Below, in pieces: positions 21,485 to 33,342 of a stretch of DNA of 64,000 bases. Source of the DNA: Euborellia annulipes (Eukaryota; Arthropoda; Insecta; Dermaptera; Anisolabididae). The stretch is taken from assembly GCA_023213315.1 (NCBI GenBank), contig JAKCPI010000901.1:1-64000 (forward strand), given 5' to 3'. The notes beneath the pieces were generated by a model. The model was not told where the DNA came from and ran no database searches. It worked only from the letters and a program-made list of their open reading frames with translations. A program made the position numbers and the translations under genes. Numbering within the stretch: the first letter of the stretch is position 1; each line of letters opens with the position of its first letter.

Positions 21485-22930
21485 TAAAGTTTTGCTCATT
21501 TCGGATTATATTTTTACTAATATAAGCCTTTTCAAAGTCAAAGTGGTTCGTTAAAAAACTGGACAAGAAATCTTAATTTATTGTAGACGTGATTTTATGC
21601 TGTTATAAATGATACATAATATATATAAATATTTATAAACCATTCATTATTAAAAGATCAACGAAAATCAAGCAAATACATGGTAGTACAGAGAAGAAAA
21701 TCAAATTAAATTGCATAGAGTCTTGTTTCCGTAAATTATTGTCACAATCTTTTTGTATGACGCAGAACCCGCTGAGGGTGCAAGGCATAGCAGACTAAAA
21801 CAAAATTGAATATTAATTGATTTAGACTCACGATTGTTATTAGAAATAAAAGACATCTTATTAATAATTAATAATACAAGAAATGTTAGTAAAACTACAA
21901 TAAAATATAACGTTCCACTATTTCTGCAGCTGTCATCAAGTGATGCATTCACATTGATATATAAACAATAAAATTTTTAATAAAAAATTTTCCAAACAAA
22001 AATTGAGACACATTTACGGAATCTTTTTTTTTTTAAATTATTTTAATTACTATTTTTTTTTCTATTTCAATTAATTTTTTAAAATAATATTTTTTATGTA
22101 ACATTGTATTTTAAAGAGTGTATATTATTTATTTTATAAATAAAGTCTTATATATTAAATAAAAAAAAAATTCAATTTTATTTAATTAATCAGGTTCCCC
22201 TTTTTTTGAGCCTGATGCTTAGAAGGCTATTCCTGTTTCCATTAAAATATTTAGTGCCTTGGGCTGGGGGGGGGGTGAACTATACGTACTAAGCTCTTTC
22301 CTAATTAGCACCCTAAAAGATAATTCCAAAATAAAAAAAAATACACCTATAAACTAATTTAAAAATATATTTCTCTAATATAAAAAGAAAATTATATTTT
22401 GATGTCTTTAAGTATTTTATACCATCAGTCCTACGGAGGGTAGCCCCCCCCCCCCCCCCTAGGGTTCATTATACTTTTATTCCTTACCAATTTCAAATCT
22501 TTCAAAAAAAAAAATTTAATTATAATGAAAAAATTAACATCTTTATTATTTATTATATAAAAAAATTATTTGAATTTTTAAATTTTCCCACACTTGAGTT
22601 GTCATGCCAACACACCGATCAAAATCAGTAAATATGCTTAATTAATGAAATAATAATCATATTAAAAGTATTTTTATTTTATTTCTATTAGAAATTTTAA
22701 AGCTATTTGTAAAATTTCGTACGAAAAAATATTTTATTGATGCAATTGGATGTTGATTTGAATGATAATTTGGCATAAAAAGTAGTTCTGAAATTTCACT
22801 TAATGATACTTTTTTAGAATTATTATTTAGGAATTGATAAATATATATTTAATTAGTGTGTGTAATTTTAGGATGTTGATAAACTGTTGTTAAATGAATA
22901 GGATTGTATTTATTGATTAGTTTTTGATTG
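21485..22930. other. Intergenic region between BBS2 and the CK1 gamma exon
   Basis: AT-rich sequence holding the BBS2 3' end. AATAAA hexamers occur near 21967 and 22139. 21625-21685 matches the flank of the dispersed repeat at 53580-53650. G-run and C-run scraps (near 22267 and 22448) look like interiors of miniature elements without visible ends. No host exon was recognised. Confidence 0.45.
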
Positions 22931-22951
22931 TCTGCCTGGGGGGTTGTATCC

Positions 22952-23203
22952 ATGCGCGTCGATCCGACGGAGCTCGTTCGCTCGACAAGGCGAACGAGCA
23001 ACGAGCAATCAGCAACAGCATGTCCATTGGGAACAATAGCACAGTTGGGACCATCTAACTTATCAAATTTGCTAGCAATGAAAGAGCATTTATCTAGTGG
23101 GCCAAGTGTTATAATTTACTTAATTTGTGCCAGTGCTGTGAGTGTGAACAGAAATTGTTGGATGGGTGTTCGGCTGGCGTGTAGGCCAGGGGCCTACCTG
23201 TGA
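22952..23203 (+). promoter_or_regulatory. Upstream ORF before the CK1 gamma start
   Basis: This 83-codon ORF begins at ATG 22952 and ends at TGA 23201-23203, 45 bp upstream of the kinase ATG and in another frame. It lies in a block much richer in GC than its surroundings, consistent with a 5' UTR or promoter region. The predicted peptide (MRVDPTELVRSTRR and on) matches no family I recognise. If the transcript starts upstream, it could lower kinase translation. Transcription and splicing cannot be confirmed from sequence. Confidence 0.3.
22972..22999 (+). promoter_or_regulatory. 10-bp stem hairpin in the putative 5' UTR
   Basis: GCTCGTTCGC (22972-22981) and GCGAACGAGC (22990-22999) pair perfectly around an 8-base loop. 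The stem lies near the start of the upstream ORF. In RNA it would be a stable GC-rich hairpin; as DNA it is an inverted repeat. Confidence 0.4.
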
Positions 23204-23248
23204 CAAGCCCTCGCAGCCTTCAACAACGGACTTTAGGTTGTAAAGAAG

Positions 23249-23450
23249 ATGCAGAAACGGGATCCACGTGAAAAAGACCCAAGGGAGGAGGCAAAACGGC
23301 CGTCCAGGGTACAACCCGGGGCTGGCAATAGGGGTTCGATGCCTGCCGCCCGACACACCGTATCCTCCAGTTCGGGGGTGCTCATGGTCGGCCCTAATTT
23401 CCGTGTCGGCAAAAAGATCGGCTGCGGTAATTTCGGCGAGCTCCGTCTCG
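23249..23450 (+). CDS. CSNK1G: Casein kinase I gamma, first coding exon (partial gene)
   Basis: 67 codons plus one base encode the N-terminus of a CK1 gamma kinase (gilgamesh in flies). The tail of about 43 residues ([18 protein letters not shown] and on, then SSSSG) precedes [15 protein letters not shown] and CGNFGELRL, which is the start of the kinase domain with the glycine-rich ATP loop G-C-G-N-F-G. Vertebrate CK1 gamma proteins share both the REKD-containing tail and the [20 protein letters not shown] block. An in-frame TAG at 23234-23236 makes ATG 23249 the first start; a second ATG at 23339 is possible. The exon ends at G|GTATGT in phase 1, where the family continues with Gly-Lys-Asn. 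The catalytic lysine, HRD and DFG exons were not found downstream, so the gene is incomplete here. CK1 gamma is membrane-anchored by C-terminal palmitoylation and acts in Wnt signalling. Confidence 0.88.
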
Positions 23451-26400
23451 GTATGTTGATTACTTAATTATCACCAACCACCATATTTACCTATCTATAT
23501 TCCCCCCCTTAACGACTACCACGACGACGACGACCACACGACATTGACCTAGACCCGTTTTTTTTTTTTTTTTTTAATTTTATTTTTTCAAATAATTTAT
23601 TGATTTCTCATTCATATTTATCTTGAATAACTCACATCCCAGAAATTCTTGTAATAACTGGCCTTGGTGTCGATGTCGTTCTAAAAAATAAACTTAACTT
23701 CCCTTTGGCATTTCTCAATCTAATAGACACTCTATTTAAAAGAAAAAAAAAATATAACCAATTCTTGCGATTTTTTTTTTTTTAAATACAAATAACCTAA
23801 TTCATACCACTTGTATTTGAAAAGTTTTTCCCTATTAATTAATAAAATGAAAAATACAATCAATAAAATTACACTTCCGGTTTTAGTGATTTACATCAAA
23901 ATTTTATATAATTAAAATAAGATCTTATTTTTTTCCCAAGATATATTTGGTCAAGTGGAAGTATGAGACAACTTGTCCACAGACACCGTAGAAATCAAAT
24001 CGTGTTGCTCTTTTGTATAATCGCACTCATCCATCAAAATCACACAATATTATTACAATGATTACATTAATTTGCCTTTTCTGAAAATGTTAAATTTTTT
24101 GGCTACCCTTAAATAAACATGATTACTCATTTTCTTCAAAAGAAAAGAAGGAAATTGAACCTCTTGGAGTTCATTAAACTTTTATATATTAAATCATTGA
24201 ATAAGTTGTTTTTTTTTTTTTTATTTGCTTGAAATTTTCTAAATTTAAAAACTGGTTCATTGATTTTTTTACTTTTACTTAAAAATATTTTATTTGAGGG
24301 GATGGAAGGGGGAGGGGTGATTATTCATTTATAAAATTCATTTTACAATTTCTTTGTTTTTATTTTGTTTGAACTTTTTTTTTGGGACACCTTATTTTTC
24401 CCTCAATTACCATAATAATTCTAAAATTTTATTTTAAAATCAATTTCATCATCGTTATTTTCTTTTAATTAAAATAAAATTTAACAGTTATCGATTTATT
24501 TTTAGAAAATTTTTAGAAAATGTGAATATGAATAATTTTTTTATAAAATCCCATTTTTTTTCTTATTTAAATAGGCTACTAACAGTATCAAAATTAATTA
24601 GACATTTGATTTCAAATTAAAATTCAATTGATTTTGATACAAATAGTATATGAGAAAAATTAATTAATTTTTTTTTTGAAGCTTTGTTTAAATAGTTAAA
24701 TATATAAATTTATTATCTATCATAAGTAAAAAATATTAGATCATAAACATGGCTTTATCTTTTTTTTTTAGTTTATATAAATATGAATATCATTTTCAAA
24801 ACATTGGATTTTTTTAAACAAAAATATAATTTGTTAACCGTTATTGGAATAATCAAGTGAGTATGGTATGACTCCCAGTGCAAATAAATCTTAGAGTTCT
24901 CACTCACATAAAGCACCCTATATTTATTTAGTTGGTCAAATCAAAATATTATTTAAGAAAAAGACATGGCAAATCTCTAAACCAAGAAAAAAACATTTCT
25001 GCTAGCGAGGATGTGAAATTTTGCCTTTTAATTATACTATCGGTCAATAAAGTTATTTAAACAAGGTTCATTGATTGATGGTTAGTATATAGTTTTGTGA
25101 TTGATAAATAATTTTATACATTTCTCTAAAATTTTATCTTTTGATTTACCAAAATACACTGAGTTTAAACAAATGTTATTTATTTTGTTTTTAAAATGAC
25201 CATTTTCTGACCTCAGAAAATAAAGATTACTTTTTAAAACAATAAAATAATCACACATGTTTTGTTTTTAAAATTCACTGTACATACTAAAAATTTTTTG
25301 ATTGTTAAATTTTTCTAATTGTTGAATGATTGTTAATTGCTAATTGTTAAATGATTGTTGTTGTTGCTAATTGTTAAATCCTTTGACTTAACAACTATTT
25401 CTTTTCTCTATATTATTAGTCAATAAACTATTTCACTACCTTGATAGACAGTTAGTTGGTTTTTACAAGGGTCTAAACGGGATTTTAATAAAATTTGGCA
25501 CACAATTAGACAACGCCATATCAAAAGGTTCAGGCGGGGCAGCCCGATAAAATCTCTTGCGGAGCCATGAAACTTAATGTTAAAATAAAAATAAGTAAAA
25601 ATTACACTTAAAAACAAACTGTTAAGCCTGATTTTATTTATTCAAATACTTTTTCATTTAAGAAATTCTATTAAAATGCTATTAACTTCACGTATGTCTT
25701 AGAGGTTAGTTCACTTGAGTCACAATACTTGAAAATGACTGCAGAATAAGTAGTCGAAACGTTGTACAGTATTTATATTTGTAATAAATATTTAATAACA
25801 AAATGTGGTCTATAATTAAAAACTCCCTTAATAATAGTGTTGGAATGAGAAAATTTGATTTTTTCACTTTTTTTGATTCTTCTCACACAATCCCATCTTT
25901 CAATGATTAATAAATTCATAAATTCTGTTTTTTTAATTAAAATTTTACCAGTTTTTAAAATTACTCCTTCTCAATAGATTTTCTTAGACTACCCTGACTG
26001 AATCCTTTAATTTCGACAGCCTAAAATTGTGTGCCACATTTTATTAAAACCCTTGTTAGTTTTAGAAGTGATTAATTAAAAAGGTCTAAGAATTACAAAC
26101 CAAGCTTTTGGCCATGATTTATTTAAATCTATAAATTATATGATTAAACTGCATATTTTTTTGAAAGTCTTGTACTACTTTCTTTTTGCATTTGTTTTAT
26201 ACATTATGTTCATGTTGATTGATAAGACACAAGTACCCTAGTACATCCTAAGTCTAGCTCAGACCCTTCTTTCAATTGAAATCTTAAATCTACTTGTAAA
26301 GAAGGATGAAAGAAATGAAATTAAGTTTGAGGTGAAAGCAATAGTCTGCTTAACTGAGAATTTAATGATTCATGATTAATTTTGAGTTCAATTCTCCATT

Positions 26401-28769
26401 TCCTGAAATAAGATAAAACTTCTTTATTATTTTATTAAACCATGGTTCATCAATTCAACTGTCAGAAAGAAAAGTACATTTGATCATATCAATTTTTACT
26501 TTTTTTCTATCGGTGAATTTTATAAATACGTGGTCTACGTAATTCCTTAACAATGCACAATTCTTGTTTTTATTATTTTTATATTTCATAATATTTACGT
26601 TATTACTATCAGATTTACTATATCAACTTATGAATGACCCGAGCCATGCGGCATTTTATAGTAAACATTCTATTATTCCTGAAATTAATATTTCTCATTT
26701 TATTACTCTGACGACTCGTACATATATTCTTTTTAATCTCAGTGAAGTGATTCTAAATATCTTTAAAAAAAAAAACCGTTTACTTAAAATAAGTTTTTTT
26801 AATAAAATGATAATAATGGCAAAAATTTTTTATTTTTGAATATTTTTATCCCATACACAATTTTTACTTGTCACGATTACTCAAAAACGCAACTAGATCG
26901 ATGAAATTTGGGCTTCTCCTGAGTAACTATAACTAAACAGAAAAAAGAAAATGTATTATTATGAAAAAAATTAAATATATTTTCTGCTATAATCTCAGGA
27001 TAAATCAAATAAGAGGTTAGTTTCAAAAGTTTCATTCAAGGATAGACGTTCACTGTTTCGATTTGTTATACAACTTCAAAAAGGAGAAAATACTTTTGTT
27101 TATATATTTTGACGTTCAGGAATTTTGATATCATTGTTATCAGTCCTAATATCAACCTTTTAAAAATCAATTCTTTAAAGCTAAATTATTGTTTTTCCCA
27201 TTAGCAAACTATAATATATACGATAGGCCTATATAATTTTTAAATTAATTGCTTTTATTAATAAAAAATTATTGTAAAAACAGATTTCACTCACCCTTAG
27301 AGGAAAGGTATCCTATCCCCCAATAGAATCATAGTCAGAAGATTTTTCAGGGGAGGGGCGGTTTGGTTGGTTCAGTCGGTAATCTCACCCCTCCCAATGA
27401 ATAAATTTCAAAGAATATATAATTTTTTAATTTCATTTAAAATTTTAACATTTCATTTGTTATTTTTAAGTGCTTTTTAGACTCCCCCCCCCTTTTTTTT
27501 GGGTTCTGTCCCCAATTAATCATTTCAAGTTTTGGAAATTCATCAATTATACAGTCAAAAATATTTTCCGTTTTTATTTCAAATAAAATTTCTTTATTAA
27601 ATTTAGGATAATAGATTTTTAGGTCAAATAATTTCATAATAATCTATATCCTATATATATATATAAATGAAGTCTTGCTTTTATTTGTTTTATAAAAACA
27701 ACACAACAAACATATAAATAATTATTTATACTCTAAGTACGATTAAAGTAAAATATGATAGTAAGGTGAGCAGATTTAGAAGTTTGAAATTTGGGACGCT
27801 ATATATTTTTTAATTTTATTATTCTTGTGTGGTGGTATGTACCGGGACAAAAAAACCAGCTGTAAAAAATCGGGGCACGGTCTGAAAATTCGGGACTTTT
27901 GTAATAAAATTATATATACTATAGAGATTATAAAGAAAACGATTCCTTTTATGTTTATATTATATACTGTGGTATATCTTGACTATTATTTTGTTGGACG
28001 TCTCTAGGTTAACCATATTTCACATAATAATTTGAAATAATTGTCTTATTATTAGCCGAGAGATGATTACAATCATTATGTGATCCTTGGACAGTCGGAC
28101 TCTTCTTTCCTTTCCTCATCTCTTTATTGAACTGTTCACTTGGCAGCTTCTATTCAATCGAATTGTATTAAGTGAAGTTCATCGACCAATTCCAATCGTT
28201 CATGCTCTTGGTTTATCCATTCCTGGGAAAAAAGAATCTTCTCTTCATGCAAACCAATAAACACGACCACCTATCAAAAGGGGAAGAAAATTTTTTTTTT
28301 TTTGACCTTGTTCCTTCTAAAATACACTTTCGATTTTAACAATCAACTTGACGTTCTTTTTATTTTATTAATAAATGATAAATTACACTTCAATAAAATC
28401 ATAATCAAGATTTTTATAGGGTGTTGAAACTAAAAAGGGTCGCTTCACCTTCTTGACCTCTATATTTTTTAAAACAAATGACATTTTTTAAACAAAAGAG
28501 AATTCTTTTTTTGCATTCTCTAGACCCAGATGGTATCTGAGTGACGTAACTACACAGATCCTTCGACGCGGGGGGTGCAATTCTCCGAGGGGCTCTGACT
28601 TTGAGCAATCACTTTTTAAATTAATGTATTCCACTGTAACACAAAATTTTCACTGCTAAAAATTCTAAAATTTTGGACAAAAATATTTTTCAAATACATA
28701 TAATTCCTTTTAATTAAAAGAGTTTTTATATAAACCAATTATATAGACGACAAATATAAAACTGTCTTG
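23451..28769. other. Start of the CK1 gamma intron, no exon recognised
   Basis: AT-rich sequence with homopolymer runs. It holds a RepC fragment at 25697-25838, a G-rich scrap at 27345-27365 and C-runs at 27485. A partial miniature-element end (GTGACGTAACTAC) lies near 28541. Short ORFs here are low-complexity and show no family signature. The kinase lysine-containing exon was looked for and not seen. Confidence 0.4.
25697..25838 (+). mobile_element. RepC fragment
   Basis: It matches the right part of the RepC copy at 18378-18666: CTTAGAGGTTAGTTCACTTG, then CAATACTTGAAAATGACTGC, GTAGTCGAAACGTTGTACAG and TAATTAAAAACTCCC. The left part is missing. No target duplication is seen. Confidence 0.65.
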
Positions 28770-28916
28770 TATAGTGAGCGCCACAATTAAGTTCCCACCT
28801 GTATATGGTACAGATGATTTTATTTTACCTTTTCGGTCATTAACATTATTTCACTATATACCATATACTCAAGGCTCTAGCTTGCAGGTGGGGACTTTAT
28901 TGTGGTGCTCGCTGTA
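28770..28916. mobile_element. Tc1/mariner-like miniature element, 147 bp
   Basis: The ends TATAGTGAGCGCCACAATTA and TTATTGTGGTGCTCGCTGTA are inverted repeats of about 33 bp that extend inward to CCCACCTG and CAGGTGGGG. Ends of the TACAG(T/C)GAGC type at a TA dinucleotide are usual in Tc1/mariner-derived MITEs. No coding capacity. Confidence 0.75.
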
Positions 28917-31224
28917 CCGGTCAAAACATAGTGTAATTCCCCCACTACTAGAAGTGAGAGGATAATAATTAATAAATCCTAATTAAATTTGTTAAATACT
29001 TTATCTTTTACCAACGCAATTTAACCCCGATATATTTTAACTTCATATGCGGAAAACTTCCAAAACATATATTTAATATTTATTAATGAAAAATGTAATA
29101 TAATTATTCAATAGAATAAATTTAAAAAAATTCTTTTTTTGGCAGAAATTCTGTTTATTTTTATTTAAAAATAAATATGATAATTATTAATATATTATAA
29201 TTATTTTTATTTGTGACAAAAACCATACAATTGAATAATTTATTTAATAATTAAAAAAAAAAATGTTTTATTTCATTCTTCTTTTCTATTAAATGCCTCA
29301 GGGGTAAATTATCCGATTATAAAGGGATGTATTTTTGGAATTAATTCATTTTAATAAATAATTATTTTACACTAAAAAAAAAAATTTGTTTTGTGATTTA
29401 TAATAATTTTTTAATTATATAAACCACAGTTGACACAAATAAAAAATATGATATATTTTTTATCAAAATCAGTACAAAAACAAATAGAAACATATAATTC
29501 GCTGCATGACAGCCAGCTTGTTTATAATTTTTCTTAAAATAACTGATATTTTTTTAAGCCTAATGAGAACAACACAACTATTGTTTTTATTCCACCCCTT
29601 TTTTGCACCAAATTTCTATTTAAGGTTTTACCACTGAAATATGATTAATAAATTACGAAAATAGACTTAAGAAAAGTTTATACTAATATGTTTATTAAAG
29701 CTTTTATGGTTTGAATTATTATTATTGTGGGAATTTTTAATTATAGACACATTTTGTATTAATTATTTATTAAAAATATAAATACTGTACAACGTTTCGA
29801 CTACTTATTCTGCAGCCGTTATCAAGTACTGTGCAGTCGGACCAAGTGCACAGTACTTGATAACAGCTGCAGAATAAGCAGTCGAAACGTTGTACAGTAT
29901 TTATATTTTTAATAAATAATTAATACAAAATGTGGTCTGTAATAAAAAATTCCCACAATAATTTATACTAATAAATAAATAATGACTAAAAAATGAGCAA
30001 ATTATTTTATATAAAATAATAAATTTTTATTCACACCATTGTAATTTCCATAAAAATTACATTTTATGGTCGATATGGAAATGAACAAAATTTTTACTTC
30101 TGAAGCTTAAAAATAAAATTAATCCAAATTTGCTCTACATGTGTACACAATCAGACATCAATCTAATTACAGTTGCAAGATAAAAGAAGTATAAATTCTT
30201 CTTATTAGAGTTTCTTTTCAATGAATTAATCAAAATATTTATTATTTTTAAATTTTATTTTTTTCCTTTTCTATCTTATATTTTCCTAAATTAATCAGTC
30301 ATTGATGACACAATCATCTCTCTTGAAATATTTTGTATTTATTTTTCTGTTAAAAATATCACTGGACTGTTATCTAAAGCTTTTACGATGATATTTATCA
30401 TTTCTTTTATTTAGAAGCTTTATTTTAGCCTTTTTCTAATATTAAACACATTTAGAATTTCAAATCTTGCTTTTGAATAAACATCAAATTACAATTTTTT
30501 TTTTCAATACTTTCGCTAAATTATAATTTTACCCTTAATTTTAATCTTAATTACTTGAATTTCTATGCTTATCTATATTATTACATCTTATCAGATTTTA
30601 CAATTTAATCAATAATCAAGTAATAGCGAGTTGGCTATCTTTTTTTCATGTTTTATTTAAATAGTTTATGAAAGTTGCTGTGAACTTGTATTTTCTATAC
30701 CAGGCACAAGTTCCTACTAGCACTTTATAATTTTTCTTTTTTTTTGTATTATATTTAAAATTTAATTGGGAAATAACATTTTATAAAATTCAACATTTTT
30801 CTCTCTTGCACTTAGTATGACTAAAGGGCTTTATTGTTTTGATTCTTATTTTTTTAAGATATTATCTTTCGATGATTTATATTTTCTACCAGTGGTAAAG
30901 CCCGCCTTCGGCTTCGGCTACGCCCCCCAGGCCCCCTTGCTCGCCTTCGGCGAGAAAATGCATCAAATTTATTCTTGCTGACTATTTGGAAATTTTCAAA
31001 TTTCCCTCTGACTTAAATTTTCCGCTCCCGCTCCACTTCCTGTAACTCTAGCCAATCAGCGTCCTGATCGGCACAGACGGAAGCTAGCCGCTAGCGCTTT
31101 ATATATAGTAATGATAATCTCTATATATATCGATGATTTTCTATCTGTCGTATAAGTTTGCTAGTTGTCTATATATGAAGAAACCTAATTAAATTTTATT
31201 ATTAATATGAAAAAAATGTGGTGT
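28917..31224. other. AT-rich intronic or intergenic stretch with a GC-rich patch
   Basis: Apart from the RepC element at 29688-29961, the notable part is 30895-31110, which is much richer in GC than its flanks. It contains CGCCTTCGGCTTCGGCTACG, CTCGCCTTCGGCGAG (a perfect short hairpin) and GCTAGCCGCTAGCGC before TTATATATAGTA. This looks like a fragment of an unclassified repeat. No exon was recognised. Confidence 0.4.
29688..29961. mobile_element. RepC element, palindromic copy with 11-bp duplication
   Basis: TTTATACTAAT occurs at 29677-29687 and again at 29962-29972 as a target duplication. The element is an almost complete palindrome. From both sides it reads ATTGTGGGAATTTTTAAT-like sequence, then CAAAATGTG, a TAAATAATTAATA segment, TACAACGTTTCGAC and GCAGCCGTTATCAAGTACTG. 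Each arm holds the stem followed by GAAACGTTGT, so the copy is two RepC halves head to head. No ORF. Confidence 0.7.
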
Positions 31225-31625
31225 GATACATAGTCGTATTAGATAGATTTTTTGTGTCGAGATAGATTTAGTTTCCCAGAGCAACTTAGTTCCAAACTTG
31301 ACCATTTGCATTTCATTAGTAAAAATCTGTAAAACTACATCAGTAAAGTGTACTTTAACAATTTTCAGAGCAAAATTTTAATGAGAGAGAAAGAAGATGT
31401 AAAAAATAATTGATTGTTGTATTTTAATCAAAATATTTTGATCTCATTTTGAGAAATTCGAAAAAGTACTTCAGTAAAGTACTAGTACTTTTTGGCCGAT
31501 TTTATTCAAAAGCTTATTTTTAGTGTTCCGAAGGGTACATAACTTCCAAATATAAAATTTCAATTCTGTAGCTCAATTCATTCATGTATAAAATCGTTAC
31601 CAGGATCTTGAATTTTCTCAACTTC
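31225..31625 (-). repeat. RepA copy, reversed
   Basis: Landmarks in reverse order: TTTTTTGTGTCGAGATAGAT, TTTAGTTTCCC, CATCAGTAAAGTG, AGTACTAGTACTTTTTGGCC and AATTTCAATTCTGTAGCTCA. The hairpin end (GTGTGATAC near 31220) is degraded and the 5' end is missing. Confidence 0.65.
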
Positions 31626-32216
31626 CTCTCTCTAACAAAACTGAAGATCCTTGGTTTGGCGGAGAGTAATTTTTCCATAATTACGATAAATCATTTTCTG
31701 GTAGCGTTTGCCTAGTAAGAAAATTAGATCTAATTCAAAATACAAGGTAAAATCATATATTGAATAGAAAACTTAAAATTTTTTTTATCCTGTTAAAAAA
31801 TACAAATCACATTTTAAATAATAAATTCACGTTTATCCTCTAAATCCCTTTAAAACTTGGAACTTTTTGAATCAAGAGATTAATTTTTGTACCACCTAAC
31901 CTTTGGTTTTGAAAAATCCATTCCTGAATAATAACAAGTCATCGAGATTTTAGTATGAATACGAGCCAGTTGAAAAATCCAGGGTTTTATAAATGTTTTT
32001 TTTTTTTAGAGGATTTATTTATTTTAAAAAATATAATTTTTCAAAAAAAAAAAAACCTTAATCCATCATCCAGAAATATTTTTTTTCTGCCACGTGTTTC
32101 ACCCAGATTAAGCAAATTGGTTTTTAAAGAGAACTTCTTGAATTGAATTCAATAATATTGCGTGGAACAAAACAAACTGGGCTCAATAATGCTTTTAAGT
32201 TCTCCTCATAGATATT
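31626..32216. other. AT-rich spacer
   Basis: No gene, repeat end or conserved motif was recognised. A short ORF near 31955 is low-complexity (K/F/L-rich) and not convincing. Confidence 0.35.
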
Positions 32217-32224
32217 ATATAGAC

Positions 32225-32532
32225 CAGGGGTGGCCAAGCTCCTTGATAGTCTGAGCTATTTTTCAAAATTTGAGATTTTTCGCCAGCCGCAATTAAATAG
32301 GTATTTAAAAGATATGGAAAAAAGATATTAAAAAAAAAAATAAAAGTACAAAATATGTGTATTGAATTTAAATATTAAAAAATTTAAACACATTTATTTT
32401 ACTTCTCTTGATAATTCTTTAAAATTTGGTGAATAATTGGTGACAGCACTTGTCAGTAACATTTATCGAGAGCCACAAATAATCCTTCAAAGAGCCGCAT
32501 GTGGCTCGCGAGCCGCAGGTTGGCCACCCCTG
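32225..32532. mobile_element. hAT miniature element with perfect 8-bp duplication
   Basis: Terminal inverted repeats are CAGGGGTGGCCAA and TTGGCCACCCCTG. The flanking ATATAGAC occurs at 32217-32224 and 32533-32540. The right side carries AGAGCCGCATGTGGCTCGCG, a segment I have often seen in animal hAT elements. The interior is AT-rich and non-coding. It is the clearest hAT insertion in the window. Confidence 0.88.
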
Positions 32533-33019
32533 ATATAGACTATACAATTTTTTTTTTCATATAATCAGGTCCTATCTAAAGTAACACGCGGCTCCGATAA
32601 ACAGTTTACAAATTTTGTCTTACTATTTATAATGGGTGTTCTCTCCACGTAACTTACTCCTAAACTTTCTCATTGTAGACAGAGATAGCACTCAAATGAC
32701 ATCTCTATCCTTTAAGGGCCATTGCGTATGTATTATGTAATATAATCTAATCAAGAAGTTTGTATATCAAGAAATATTAACTATCTATGAGAACCCGTGT
32801 TGGATTTTAAATTCTTTAATTTTTAAACAACCTTGTTTTTTTTTCTACCGTTATGGTGAGCGGTTTTGGAAGGGTTGTTCTTTTCATCGAACGAATCCCT
32901 TTTCTAAAATATTTTTAATTTTCTTGTAATTTCATTTGATATGATAATGTTGCGTTTTCAATTGTATTTTTATGAAAACATTAATTTTTCCCTCTCTGCT
33001 AGAGGAGGTAATGTAATCA

Positions 33020-33300
33020 TATCAAAAAATCTGATGTGACTAATCTCACAGCACACAACTTTATCTTTCCCTTGGCAAAGGAAAGTTGTGTACTGTGCTT
33101 CTCACACCAGATTTTTTTGTGTCGAGATATATACTTTGTTCCCCATAGCTCGTTTTAAATGTTGACTGCTGGAAATAAACTATGGTTATCTACCCACTTT
33201 TTTGAACTCAGGGGACCTCAAAATATGTATACCCATCAAAATCTCGACATTTTTGACATGATCGCATTACTTTCTATATATTTCATATATAAAATTAATA
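33020..33300 (-). repeat. RepA copy, reversed with internal deletion
   Basis: It starts with the terminal hairpin (AATCTGATGTGAC, CACACAACTTTATCTTTCC, GGAAAGTTGTGTACTGTGC, CACACCAGATTTT). It then jumps to GGGGACCTCAAAATATG, CAAAATCTCGACATTTTTGA and the outer TACTTTCTATATATTTCATA. The middle of RepA is deleted, so both ends can be seen close together. Confidence 0.7.
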
Positions 33301-33342
33301 ATTTCCCTGACTTTTCCTTACGTCTTAAACAATGCTAATATT

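Noticed and set aside
21701..21952. Minus-strand ORF with a hydrophobic stretch (LYFIVVLLTFLVLLIINK) and a possible small intron, considered as a micropeptide gene.
   Set aside because: It begins with GTG rather than ATG, the candidate intron is only 37 bp, and AT-rich DNA readily encodes hydrophobic runs. A dispersed repeat lies just beside it.
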